DNA of 37,213 nt from assembly GCA_938045435.1 (NCBI GenBank), contig CALIBA010000222.1:1-37213 (forward strand), written 5' to 3'. A model generated the notes under the pieces. The model was given only the letters and a program-made list of their open reading frames with translations, did no database searches and was not told the DNA's origin. The translations under genes and the position numbers were made by a program. The stretch's first letter is position 1. Each line of letters begins with the position of its first letter. This document shows positions 31,179 through 37,213 of this stretch, in pieces. The stretch comes from an uncultured Selenomonas sp. (GTDB lineage Bacteria; Bacillota; Negativicutes; Selenomonadales; Selenomonadaceae).

Positions 31179-31960
31179 GCAAGCGTCTAAATGAAAAACT
31201 CAGAGGGTTGCGCTCCGATGGACGTACAGGGCTCTATATCTATGTCACGGCGGGCTGCCCGAGTGCGGAGGCGACTGTGGAGATCGTGCGCCGTGCCGAG
31301 GCGGCAGGTGCGGATGTGATTGAACTCGGATTGCCCTTCTCCGACCCGATGGCAGACGGCCCCGTCATACAGGAGGCGAGCGTTATCGCTCTGAAAAAGG
31401 GCATGACGATGAAAAAGGCGCTTGAAGTCGTCAAGGAGATCCGGAAATACTCGGAAATTCCGCTCATTGGTATGGGTTATATCAATATGGTACAGCACTA
31501 TGGCTTTGAAAAATTTGTGCAGGATTTCAAGGCCGCTGGTATGGATGGCGTGATTTTCCCCGACGTGCCGCATGAAGAGTCTGCGGATATGCGCCGCATC
31601 TGTGCAGCACACGACTTCACACTCACCGAGTTCATCACGCCCGGCACGACTGAAGAACGTATGGCAGAGACCTGTAAAGAAGCATCGGGGTTCATCTACT
31701 GTATCTCGAATTACGGGGTCACAGGTGTCAAGGAGATCGATTACAGCATTATCGGGAGCGTATGCAAGGCAGCACGGCGCTATACCGATGTACCGCTCGC
31801 CATCGGTTTCGGCATCGGTACGCCTGAGGCAGCCGCGCGCGCGGGAAAGCAGGCGGATGGCGTCATCGTCGGCAGCGCTGTCGTCAAGCGTATCATCGAC
31901 GGAGACATTGACGGAGGAATTCAACTCATTGCTGATATGCGCACAGCACTGGATGCATAG
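31175..31960 (+). CDS. trpA: Tryptophan synthase alpha chain
   Basis: A 261-residue TIM-barrel enzyme that releases indole from indole-3-glycerol phosphate. The catalytic pair is E50 and D61 in VIELGLPFSDPMADGP; other landmarks are IGMGYINMVQHYG, GVIFPDVPHEE, YCISNYGVTGVK and GFGIGTPEAA. ATG 31175 overlaps the trpB stop as ATGA, so equal synthesis of the two subunits is expected. A terminator follows. The order F-(promoter)-C-B-A is unusual. Confidence 0.96.
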   Translation: MSKRLNEKLRGLRSDGRTGLYIYVTAGCPSAEATVEIVRRAEAAGADVIELGLPFSDPMADGPVIQEASVIALKKGMTMKKALEVVKEIRKYSEIPLIGMGYINMVQHYGFEKFVQDFKAAGMDGVIFPDVPHEESADMRRICAAHDFTLTEFITPGTTEERMAETCKEASGFIYCISNYGVTGVKEIDYSIIGSVCKAARRYTDVPLAIGFGIGTPEAAARAGKQADGVIVGSAVVKRIIDGDIDGGIQLIADMRTALDA

Positions 31961-31967
31961 ACATAGA

Positions 31968-32003
31968 AAAAGCTCATCTTACATGGGAAAGGTGGGCTTT
32001 TAT
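31968..32003 (+). terminator. Terminator after trpA
   Basis: A 13-base-pair stem with G-U pairs (31968-31980 with 31989-32001) encloses an 8-base loop and ends in T residues. It isolates the trp unit from the ABC genes that follow. Confidence 0.75.
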
Positions 32004-32052
32004 TCTTGTGCCAAAAGCAAATATATGACACAGTAAAGGGAGGCGGGATTGA

Positions 32053-32802
32053 TTGCTGACGTTTGCAGACGTATCCTTTTCTTATGAGAAGGGCGTGCAG
32101 TCAGTACACGTATTGGAGGATGTGTCCTTTGAGGTGCAGCGCGGTACGGTACTTGCACTGATTGGGCCGTCGGGCTGCGGTAAATCAACGCTGCTCCTAT
32201 TGGCTGCGGGACTTTTGCAGCCGACAGCGGGAGATGTTTTAGCAGAGGGGCTTTCTATTGCGCCGACACAGATGCGCATTGGCTTATTGCCACAAAATTA
32301 CGGGCTGCTCGCATGGAAAACGGTGCGTGAAAATATTTTGCTCGGAGTTAGGATAAAAGGATTATGGGGGAAAGAGCTTGCAGGACGATTTGAAGAACTG
32401 GTTTCAGATCTTGGACTCTTAGGACTGCTTGAGCGGTACCCGCATGAGCTTTCCGGCGGACAGCAGCAGCGCGTTGGATTGGCACGCGTATTTTTGCTGA
32501 CACCGGATTTACTATTGATGGATGAGCCTTTTTCTGCACTGGATGCAATTACGCGGGAATCCATGCAGGCGATCTTTCTTTCCCTGTGGAAAAAGTATGC
32601 TGTGACAACGCTCATGGTTACGCATTATGTGGAAGAGGCGCTCTTTCTTGCGGGGCGTATTGCAGTTATGGCGGGAACACCTGGGCGTATCGTCCAGATG
32701 TATGATAATCCTCTTGCGGGTGATCTTACACAGCGAACCGCACCTGCATTCTTTGCAATGGGGCAGATGCTGCGCAGAAAGATTACAGAAGAAGGTACAT
32801 GA
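32053..32802 (+). CDS. ABC transporter ATP-binding protein (nitrate/sulfonate/taurine class)
   Basis: A 249-residue ATPase of the SsuB/TauB class. Walker A is GPSGCGKST (residues 38-46), signature LSGGQQQR (133-140), Walker B LLLMDEP (153-159) and switch histidine H191 in VTHYVEEALFLA. The C-terminal GTPGRIVQMYDNPL is class-typical. The start is TTG 32053 after GGGAGGCGGG, giving MLTFADVSFSY. It overlaps the permease gene at its stop. Substrates of this class include sulfonates, nitrate and thiamine precursors; none can be picked here. Confidence 0.9.
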   Translation: MLTFADVSFSYEKGVQSVHVLEDVSFEVQRGTVLALIGPSGCGKSTLLLLAAGLLQPTAGDVLAEGLSIAPTQMRIGLLPQNYGLLAWKTVRENILLGVRIKGLWGKELAGRFEELVSDLGLLGLLERYPHELSGGQQQRVGLARVFLLTPDLLLMDEPFSALDAITRESMQAIFLSLWKKYAVTTLMVTHYVEEALFLAGRIAVMAGTPGRIVQMYDNPLAGDLTQRTAPAFFAMGQMLRRKITEEGT

Positions 32803-33536
32803 TGCAGAAAAACGTACTGCACTTTATACTTGGGGGCGGCATCTGCTTTGTGTTCTGGACTGCCGCAGCCCATCTCCTCAAGATGCCCGTCATCCCGCCG
32901 CCCGAGCAGGTTATGGTGAGACTCTCACAGATATTTTTAGATACGATTGCCGTTCACAGTGCATATAGTTTTATGCGTCTTAGCATAGGCCTTCTTACGG
33001 CTGTTCTCATCGGCTATCCTGTGGGTGTTGTGATGGGGTATTTTGGCCGCATCAATCGTGTGCTTTCCCCTATCATTTATCTTACCTATCCGATTCCAAA
33101 GATTGCGCTTTTGCCGGTGGTCATGCTGCTCTTTGGCGTGGGAGAACTGTCAAAACTTCTGCTGGTCTTTTTCATTCTTGTATTTCAAATCATTGTTACC
33201 GTGCGCGATGCCGTCGCGGGCATACCGCCTGAGACTTATGTTCCACTGCGCGTGCTTGGTGCATCTTTTGGACAGATGATGCACCATATCATCCTCCCGG
33301 CATCCCTGCCAAAGTTTATCACTGCCATTCGCGTTGCTATGGCGACAGCGATCTCTGTCCTCTTCTTTACAGAGACTTTTGGAACACGGTATGGAATCGG
33401 CTATTTCATCATGGATGCATGGCTTCGCGTGAACTATCTCGATATGTATGCGGGGATTGTCGTGCTGAGCGCGATAGGACTTCTGCTCTTTGCGGTGTTT
33501 GATGGACTGGAGCGGAAGCTGTGCCGTTGGCACTAA
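32799..33536 (+). CDS. ABC transporter permease (SsuC/TauC-like)
   Basis: A 245-residue membrane protein of the binding-protein-dependent permease family with about six segments. The EAA loop region reads YVPLRVLGASFGQMMHHIILPASLPKFI, and the N-terminal half has the class-typical LTYPIPKIALLPVVMLLFGVGE. ATG 32799 overlaps the ATPase stop. No periplasmic binding protein of the NMT1/SsuA kind is next to it. The nearest binding protein, at 34138, is of the amino-acid type and is separated by a zinc-ribbon gene and a terminator. Confidence 0.9.
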   Translation: MMQKNVLHFILGGGICFVFWTAAAHLLKMPVIPPPEQVMVRLSQIFLDTIAVHSAYSFMRLSIGLLTAVLIGYPVGVVMGYFGRINRVLSPIIYLTYPIPKIALLPVVMLLFGVGELSKLLLVFFILVFQIIVTVRDAVAGIPPETYVPLRVLGASFGQMMHHIILPASLPKFITAIRVAMATAISVLFFTETFGTRYGIGYFIMDAWLRVNYLDMYAGIVVLSAIGLLLFAVFDGLERKLCRWH

Positions 33537-33580
33537 ACAGTACTGATAATGAGAGCTGATTCGTTTTGCAATAAAAACAC

Positions 33581-33609
33581 TTGCATAACGCAGAAAGAAT
33601 CTGTATAAT
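33581..33609 (+). promoter_or_regulatory. Promoter for the zinc-ribbon gene
   Basis: TTGCAT (33581-33586) and a perfect TATAAT (33604-33609) are 17 bases apart. The transcript would begin near 33616 and carry a leader of about 150 bases before the start codon at 33766. Confidence 0.75.
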
Positions 33610-33642
33610 AAAATCCGTTGAAATCCTCTTGACCTGCTAGTC

Positions 33643-33684
33643 GTTCAGTGAACAAGTGAAGCACTGTTTATTTGTTCAGTGTTT
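33643..33684 (+). other. Repeat-bearing leader segment of the zinc-ribbon gene
   Basis: GTTCAGTG occurs twice as a direct repeat (33643-33650 and 33674-33681), 31 bases apart. TGAACAA (33649-33655) pairs with TTGTTCA (33672-33678). AAGCACTG (33659-33666) can instead pair with CAGTGTTT (33677-33684). The two hairpins share bases and should be alternatives. This could be a regulatory RNA switch or a protein-binding site; neither is demonstrated. Confidence 0.5.
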
Positions 33685-33765
33685 CCTTGCGCCATGATCT
33701 CAATGAACGCTTCCTCAGTTCGGCGGATGGAAAGTTAAATTTTTTTTAAGGGAGATTGTGGAAGA

Positions 33766-34056
33766 ATGGCTTTTGAAGACAAAACCCTCGTATGTAAGGA
33801 ATGCGGAAATAACTTCGTGTTCACTGCCGGAGAGCAGGAGTTCTATGCAGAGAAGGGGTTCGAGAACGAGCCTGCACGTTGCCGCGACTGCCGTGACAAG
33901 CGTCGCCGCAGCAGGGATGATGGGGGCGAGCGTCAGATGTTCCAGGTCGTTTGTGCTGAGTGCGGCAAGGAGACTGAGGTCCCGTTCGAGCCCAAGACAG
34001 ACCGTCCGGTTTACTGCCGTGATTGCTTTAGCTCAAAGCGTGCAGTACATTTCTGA
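33766..34056 (+). CDS. Small double zinc-ribbon protein (zf-trcl type)
   Basis: A 96-residue protein with four CxxC motifs: C10/C13, C39/C42, C63/C66 and C84/C87. The first pair set (LVCKECGNNFVFTAGEQEFY to ARCRDCRDKRR) is the probable zinc-ribbon domain family zf-trcl. The second (VVCAECGKETEVPFEP to VYCRDCFSSKR) is the CxxC-CxxC ribbon often found fused to it. A basic Arg/Lys-rich linker (residues 43-57) could contact nucleic acid. The start at ATG 33766 has AAGGGAGA upstream; an overlapping frame from 33758 is spurious. Its cellular role is not established. It follows a roughly 150-base leader and ends in its own terminator. Confidence 0.88.
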   Translation: MAFEDKTLVCKECGNNFVFTAGEQEFYAEKGFENEPARCRDCRDKRRRSRDDGGERQMFQVVCAECGKETEVPFEPKTDRPVYCRDCFSSKRAVHF

Positions 34057-34072
34057 GAGGTTCTGAGGCAGA

Positions 34073-34107
34073 GGGATTGCTGCAGAGATTTTGCAGCGTC
34101 CCTTTTT
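34073..34107 (+). terminator. Terminator after the zinc-ribbon gene
   Basis: GGGATTGCTGCA (34073-34084) pairs with TGCAGCGTCCC (34092-34102) with one small internal asymmetry, followed by TTTTT. No clear promoter lies between it and the next gene. Confidence 0.75.
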
Positions 34108-34137
34108 CATTTTCACGGTACATGAGGAGGTTTCCTG

Positions 34138-34911
34138 ATGAAACTGAAGAAATTGGCACTCGTTCTGATGAGTGCACTCATTAGTCTTGCACTTGTCGGC
34201 TGCAACGGCTCTGGTGAACAGACAAAACAGGTGAGCAAGGTACTTCGTGTTGGTTCTGCCATTGATTTTGCTCCATTTGAATTCCAAGACGAAGGGCAGA
34301 AGGAGTACCAGGGGTTTGATATGGATCTCATTCGTGCTGTGGCCAAGGAGATGGGGCGAGAGACAGACATCCAGAACATTGGGTTTGATGGACTTATCCC
34401 TGCGCTTCAAGCAAAGAATATCGATGTCATTATCAGTGGTATGACGATTAATGATGAGCGTAAGCAAAAGGTAAACTTTTCTGCGCCATACTATAAATCA
34501 GGTCTGACAATGGTGGTGCGCAGTGACGAGGAAGCCATTAAGTCATTCAATGATCTCAAGGGGCACAAGGTTGCTGTCCAGATTGGGACAACGAGCGCAA
34601 ACATGGTAAAGGAAATGGAAGGCGTCACGGTGACTGAGCTTAATACACCGGCGGACTGCTTTATGGAGCTTAAGGCGCGCGGTGTGGATGCCGTCGTCAA
34701 TGATCGCCCTGTCAATGACTACTATATTCATCAGAATGCAGCCGTCGGTGTTAAGACACTAGATGATGTGCTCTCTGCTGAGGATTATGGAATCGCCATG
34801 GCAAAGGACAATACAGATCTTCAAAAGGAAATCGACGCAGCGATTAAAAAACTTCATGATAATGGAGAATACGATAAGATCTATCAGAAATGGTTTGGCA
34901 CCGGAAAATAA
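34138..34911 (+). CDS. Amino-acid ABC transporter binding lipoprotein (GlnH-like)
   Basis: A 257-residue solute-binding protein of family 3. The lipoprotein signal peptide ends in LALVGC, with the lipidated cysteine at C22, followed by a short Gly/Ser/Gln-rich tether. The domain shows KVLRVGSAIDFAPFEFQD, GFDMDLIRAVAKEMG, FDGLIPALQAKNIDVIISGMTIN and RKQKVNFSAPYY, and ends with IYQKWFGTGK. A charged or polar amino acid is the likely ligand. ATG 34138 follows GAGGAGG. The matching permease and ATPase genes are absent, so it is an orphan receptor or works with a system elsewhere. Confidence 0.92.
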   Translation: MKLKKLALVLMSALISLALVGCNGSGEQTKQVSKVLRVGSAIDFAPFEFQDEGQKEYQGFDMDLIRAVAKEMGRETDIQNIGFDGLIPALQAKNIDVIISGMTINDERKQKVNFSAPYYKSGLTMVVRSDEEAIKSFNDLKGHKVAVQIGTTSANMVKEMEGVTVTELNTPADCFMELKARGVDAVVNDRPVNDYYIHQNAAVGVKTLDDVLSAEDYGIAMAKDNTDLQKEIDAAIKKLHDNGEYDKIYQKWFGTGK

Positions 34912-34940
34912 TCTGCTGAACTGTAGATAAGAGCATATAG

Positions 34941-34980
34941 AAATACCGCAGATGGGTGATGTTCCATCTGCGGTATTTTT
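34941..34980. terminator. Bidirectional terminator between convergent genes
   Basis: A perfect 15-base-pair stem (34941-34955 with 34964-34978) encloses an 8-base loop and has A and T runs on its two sides. It serves the plus-strand binding-protein gene and the minus-strand pseudouridine synthase gene. Confidence 0.9.
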
Positions 34981-35858
34981 CATTGAGCCGCGATTTTCTG
35001 CACAATGTATGCCATATCTGTCGGAAGCGGCGCCTCAAAGGAGTATGTTTTCCTCGTACATGGATGAGAGAATGTAAGACGTGCCGCATGGAGCGCTTGT
35101 CGTTGGATCTCTGACATGCTTCCGCCGTAGAGATCATCACCAAGCAGCGGGTGTCCCAGATGTGCAAGGTGGACACGTATCTGATGTGTACGCCCTGTCT
35201 CAAGCCAGAGCTGCAGGAGGGAATATTTGTCATTTGACAGTTCCGTATGGTAATGTGTGCGGGCAGGCTTTCCATCTGGAGCAACATGGCGGAGGATGAT
35301 GCTTGGCAGGGCACGTGCGATTGGGGCCTGAATTACGCCCTCAGCGGGGGATAGCCCCCCTTCGATGAGAGCGATATACGTGCGTATCAATGTGTTTTGC
35401 TTTGCGATTTGATACTGTATCTCGGGGCGTTTTGCAATGAGGAGCAGCCCTGTCGTATTGCGGTCAAGTCGGTGGCATGGATGAAAGTCGATCCTTTTGC
35501 TGCGTGATTGATAGAGGCCGAGTACAGCGTTTGCCACTGTACCAGAAGATTCCTTTGTCGTTGGATGGACGAGCTGACCTGCGGGTTTATCAATGATGAG
35601 AAGATCATCATCCTCATAGATAATCGAGAGCGGATGATGTTCTGGAACAACGGAAGAATGGATTGGCAGCTCGTAGGAGATTACATCCCCCGTGCGGACG
35701 GCAGTGTATGCGGCGATGGCGGGGATACCGTTCACGGCGAAGGTCCCGCTGTGTTTGATACGTTTCCATAGACCTGATGAAATGCCGCATACACGCATGA
35801 GATAGGCTTTTACGGGGACTTCGCCGCCCTCTGGCAGGGCAACATAGAACCTGGTCAT
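34980..35858 (-). CDS. RluA-family pseudouridine synthase
   Basis: A 292-residue enzyme with an N-terminal S4-like region (residues about 15-60, KAYLMRVCGISSGLWKRIK) and a RluA catalytic domain. The catalytic aspartate is in HRLDRNTTG, and LETGRTHQIRVHLAHLGHPLLGDDLYGG is present. It differs from the rluD product at 13178, so the window holds two paralogues; the RNA target is not known. I chose the ATG at 35856-35858, which gives a family-length protein; the frame continues upstream inside the permease gene. It starts 11 bases after that gene's stop, so the two are probably one operon. Confidence 0.9.
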   Translation of the reverse strand: MTRFYVALPEGGEVPVKAYLMRVCGISSGLWKRIKHSGTFAVNGIPAIAAYTAVRTGDVISYELPIHSSVVPEHHPLSIIYEDDDLLIIDKPAGQLVHPTTKESSGTVANAVLGLYQSRSKRIDFHPCHRLDRNTTGLLLIAKRPEIQYQIAKQNTLIRTYIALIEGGLSPAEGVIQAPIARALPSIILRHVAPDGKPARTHYHTELSNDKYSLLQLWLETGRTHQIRVHLAHLGHPLLGDDLYGGSMSEIQRQALHAARLTFSHPCTRKTYSFEAPLPTDMAYIVQKIAAQ

Positions 35859-35869
35859 TTGTCGTGCGC

Positions 35870-37114
35870 CTATTTTTGACGGCGCAGGGCGAGGATGAGG
35901 CGGAAAGAGATGGAAAGGATGATGGCAATCACTGTTGCAAGGGACATGCCGCGCAGTGTCACCGTTCCCACTGTCAGACTCGCCGTGGAGACACCGACAC
36001 CCATGACGATAGAGGTCAGCAGGAGATTCATTGGGTTGTTGTAGTCCACCTTTGCTTCGACTAGAATGCGAATGCCCGATGCAGCGATGACGCCAAAGAG
36101 GAGCATAGAAACCCCGCCCATGACAGGTGTTGGGATGCTTTGAATCAGTGCTGCGAGCTTGCCAAGGCACGAGAGTATGATGGCAAAGATGGCTGCGCCG
36201 CCGATGACCCATGTTGAATATACCTTCGTGATGGCAAGCACACCGATATTTTCGCCGTAGGTCGTGTTTGGCGTTGAGCCAAAACAGCCGGAGAAGATGG
36301 TAGAAATGCCGTTGCCGAGCAGAGAGCGGTCAAGGCCTGGATCTTTGGCGAGGTTGCGGCCCACGATATTGCCAGTCACGATGAGGTGACCGATATGTTC
36401 GACAATGACGACGATGGAAGCAGGCAGGATAATGAGGATGGCACGCAGATCAAACTCCGGTGTATAGATTGTCGGAATGGCAAACCATGGGGCGCGCTCT
36501 ACCTGTGAGAAATCGACAATACCAACCGCACATGCGAGTGCATATCCTGCTGTTACACCAATGAGAATAGGGATGATGGAAAGGAAGCCGCGGAATGCCA
36601 TTGAGGCAAAAACGGTGATGGCTAACGTGACGATGGAGACAAAGATGACTGTTGTGTCCGTATTTTCGCCCGTAAGTCCTGCCATGCCCGCTGCTGTTGG
36701 CATGAGCTCAAGACCAATGACTGCAACGATCGCTCCCATGGATGCAGGCGGGAAGATCACATCGATCCAACTCGTTCCGATTGTGTGTACGATGAGGCTG
36801 ACGATGCAGAATACAATGCCGACGATGATGAATCCACCAAGAGCCGCCTCATAACTATAAGATGAGAGTACAAGAAATACCGGAGAGAGAAACGCGAAGC
36901 TAGAGCCTAGGTAGGCAGGAATCTTTCCCTGACAGAGAATGAGATAGAACAATGTTCCTATGCCGTTAAAGAGCAGGACTGTCGCCGGGTTGACATGAAA
37001 TAGAATCGGCACAAGCACTGTTGAGCCAAACATTGCAAAGAGATGCTGCAAGGACAGTGGAATTGTTTTGAGTATGGGGGGGCGCTCGGTTGTATCAATG
37101 GTCTTTTGTGGCAT
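35870..37114 (-). CDS. uraA: Uracil permease (UraA/NCS2 family)
   Basis: A 414-residue proton-coupled nucleobase transporter with about fourteen hydrophobic segments. Landmarks are LSLQHLFAMFGSTVLVP, the FNGIGTLFYL and YLGSSFAFLSP stretches, the substrate-binding VEHIGHL motif with its glutamate, and the NCS2 signature region STPNTTYGENIGVLAITKVYS. The ATG at 37112-37114 has AGAGGAG upstream. Uracil fits the SFAF/VEHIGH/NTTYGEN set better than xanthine. pyrR and upp in this window complete a uracil uptake and salvage set, though they are not adjacent. Confidence 0.94.
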   Translation of the reverse strand: MPQKTIDTTERPPILKTIPLSLQHLFAMFGSTVLVPILFHVNPATVLLFNGIGTLFYLILCQGKIPAYLGSSFAFLSPVFLVLSSYSYEAALGGFIIVGIVFCIVSLIVHTIGTSWIDVIFPPASMGAIVAVIGLELMPTAAGMAGLTGENTDTTVIFVSIVTLAITVFASMAFRGFLSIIPILIGVTAGYALACAVGIVDFSQVERAPWFAIPTIYTPEFDLRAILIILPASIVVIVEHIGHLIVTGNIVGRNLAKDPGLDRSLLGNGISTIFSGCFGSTPNTTYGENIGVLAITKVYSTWVIGGAAIFAIILSCLGKLAALIQSIPTPVMGGVSMLLFGVIAASGIRILVEAKVDYNNPMNLLLTSIVMGVGVSTASLTVGTVTLRGMSLATVIAIILSISFRLILALRRQK

Positions 37115-37213
37115 TGTGATACTCCTCTTTATTGAATATTGTGTGTTTGTATAGATATATTACACTATTTTTGGAGATTTTACAGTAAGAATTTAGGAAA
37201 ATGACGCCCCTTT
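37115..37213 (-). other. Upstream region of uraA (incomplete)
   Basis: About 99 bases of AT-rich DNA lie upstream of the permease gene before the window ends. I see no well-spaced -35/-10 pair and no PyrR-type binding loop, but the region may be cut short. Confidence 0.4.

Noticed and set aside
35864..36854. Plus-strand open frames opposite uraA
   Set aside because: They lack ribosome-binding sites and family features, while the minus-strand frame is a complete permease.

Overview
The window looks like a chromosomal stretch from a Selenomonas-like member of the Negativicutes, the diderm Firmicutes. That assignment is inferred from gene content. Gram-positive style genes (sepF, ylmH, divIVA, a SigH-type sigma factor, pyrR next to rluD) sit beside genes that need an outer membrane or periplasm: a TonB-family protein, secreted proteins and a periplasmic-type cobalt chelatase. 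Nearly all of it is densely packed housekeeping DNA. I see no phage, insertion sequence, CRISPR array or defence island.

Region 1 (1-5154) has the 3' end of ileS and a strong terminator, then a metallo-hydrolase gene, miaA, hfq, a phage-type dUTPase, an Rrf2/IscR regulator and a cysteine desulfurase. Region 2 (5235-14650) carries rodZ, nrdR, a radical SAM gene, and the conserved division and envelope run pgeF-yggS-sepF-proC-ylmH-divIVA-lspA-rluD-pyrR. Most genes there overlap or nearly touch. Region 3 (14660-17900) holds the sigH-like gene, a secreted von Willebrand A protein, and a cobalamin riboswitch ahead of a secreted CbiK-type chelatase.

Region 4 (17919-22251) is a probable operon: a Gfo/Idh oxidoreductase, an ABC-2 exporter pair, and a zinc/manganese-type ABC ATPase and permease with no binding protein. 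Region 5 (22310-24944) has rpiB, glyA and upp, then a tRNA-Ser(UGA) on the minus strand. Region 6 (25042-28392) has a minus-strand BrnQ transporter, a TonB-family gene and a His-rich secreted protein with an internal repeat. Region 7 (28395-32001) has trpF under one promoter and trpC-trpB-trpA under another.

Region 8 (32053-37114) has an SsuBC-type ABC pair without a binding protein, a small protein with four CxxC motifs behind a roughly 150-base leader, an orphan amino-acid-binding lipoprotein, and a minus-strand pair of a uracil permease and an RluA-type pseudouridine synthase.

No clear new multi-gene system is visible. The best leads are the repeat-bearing leader of the zinc-ribbon gene, the duplicated His-rich secreted protein, the riboswitch-linked secreted chelatase, and the mixed metal and export operon.
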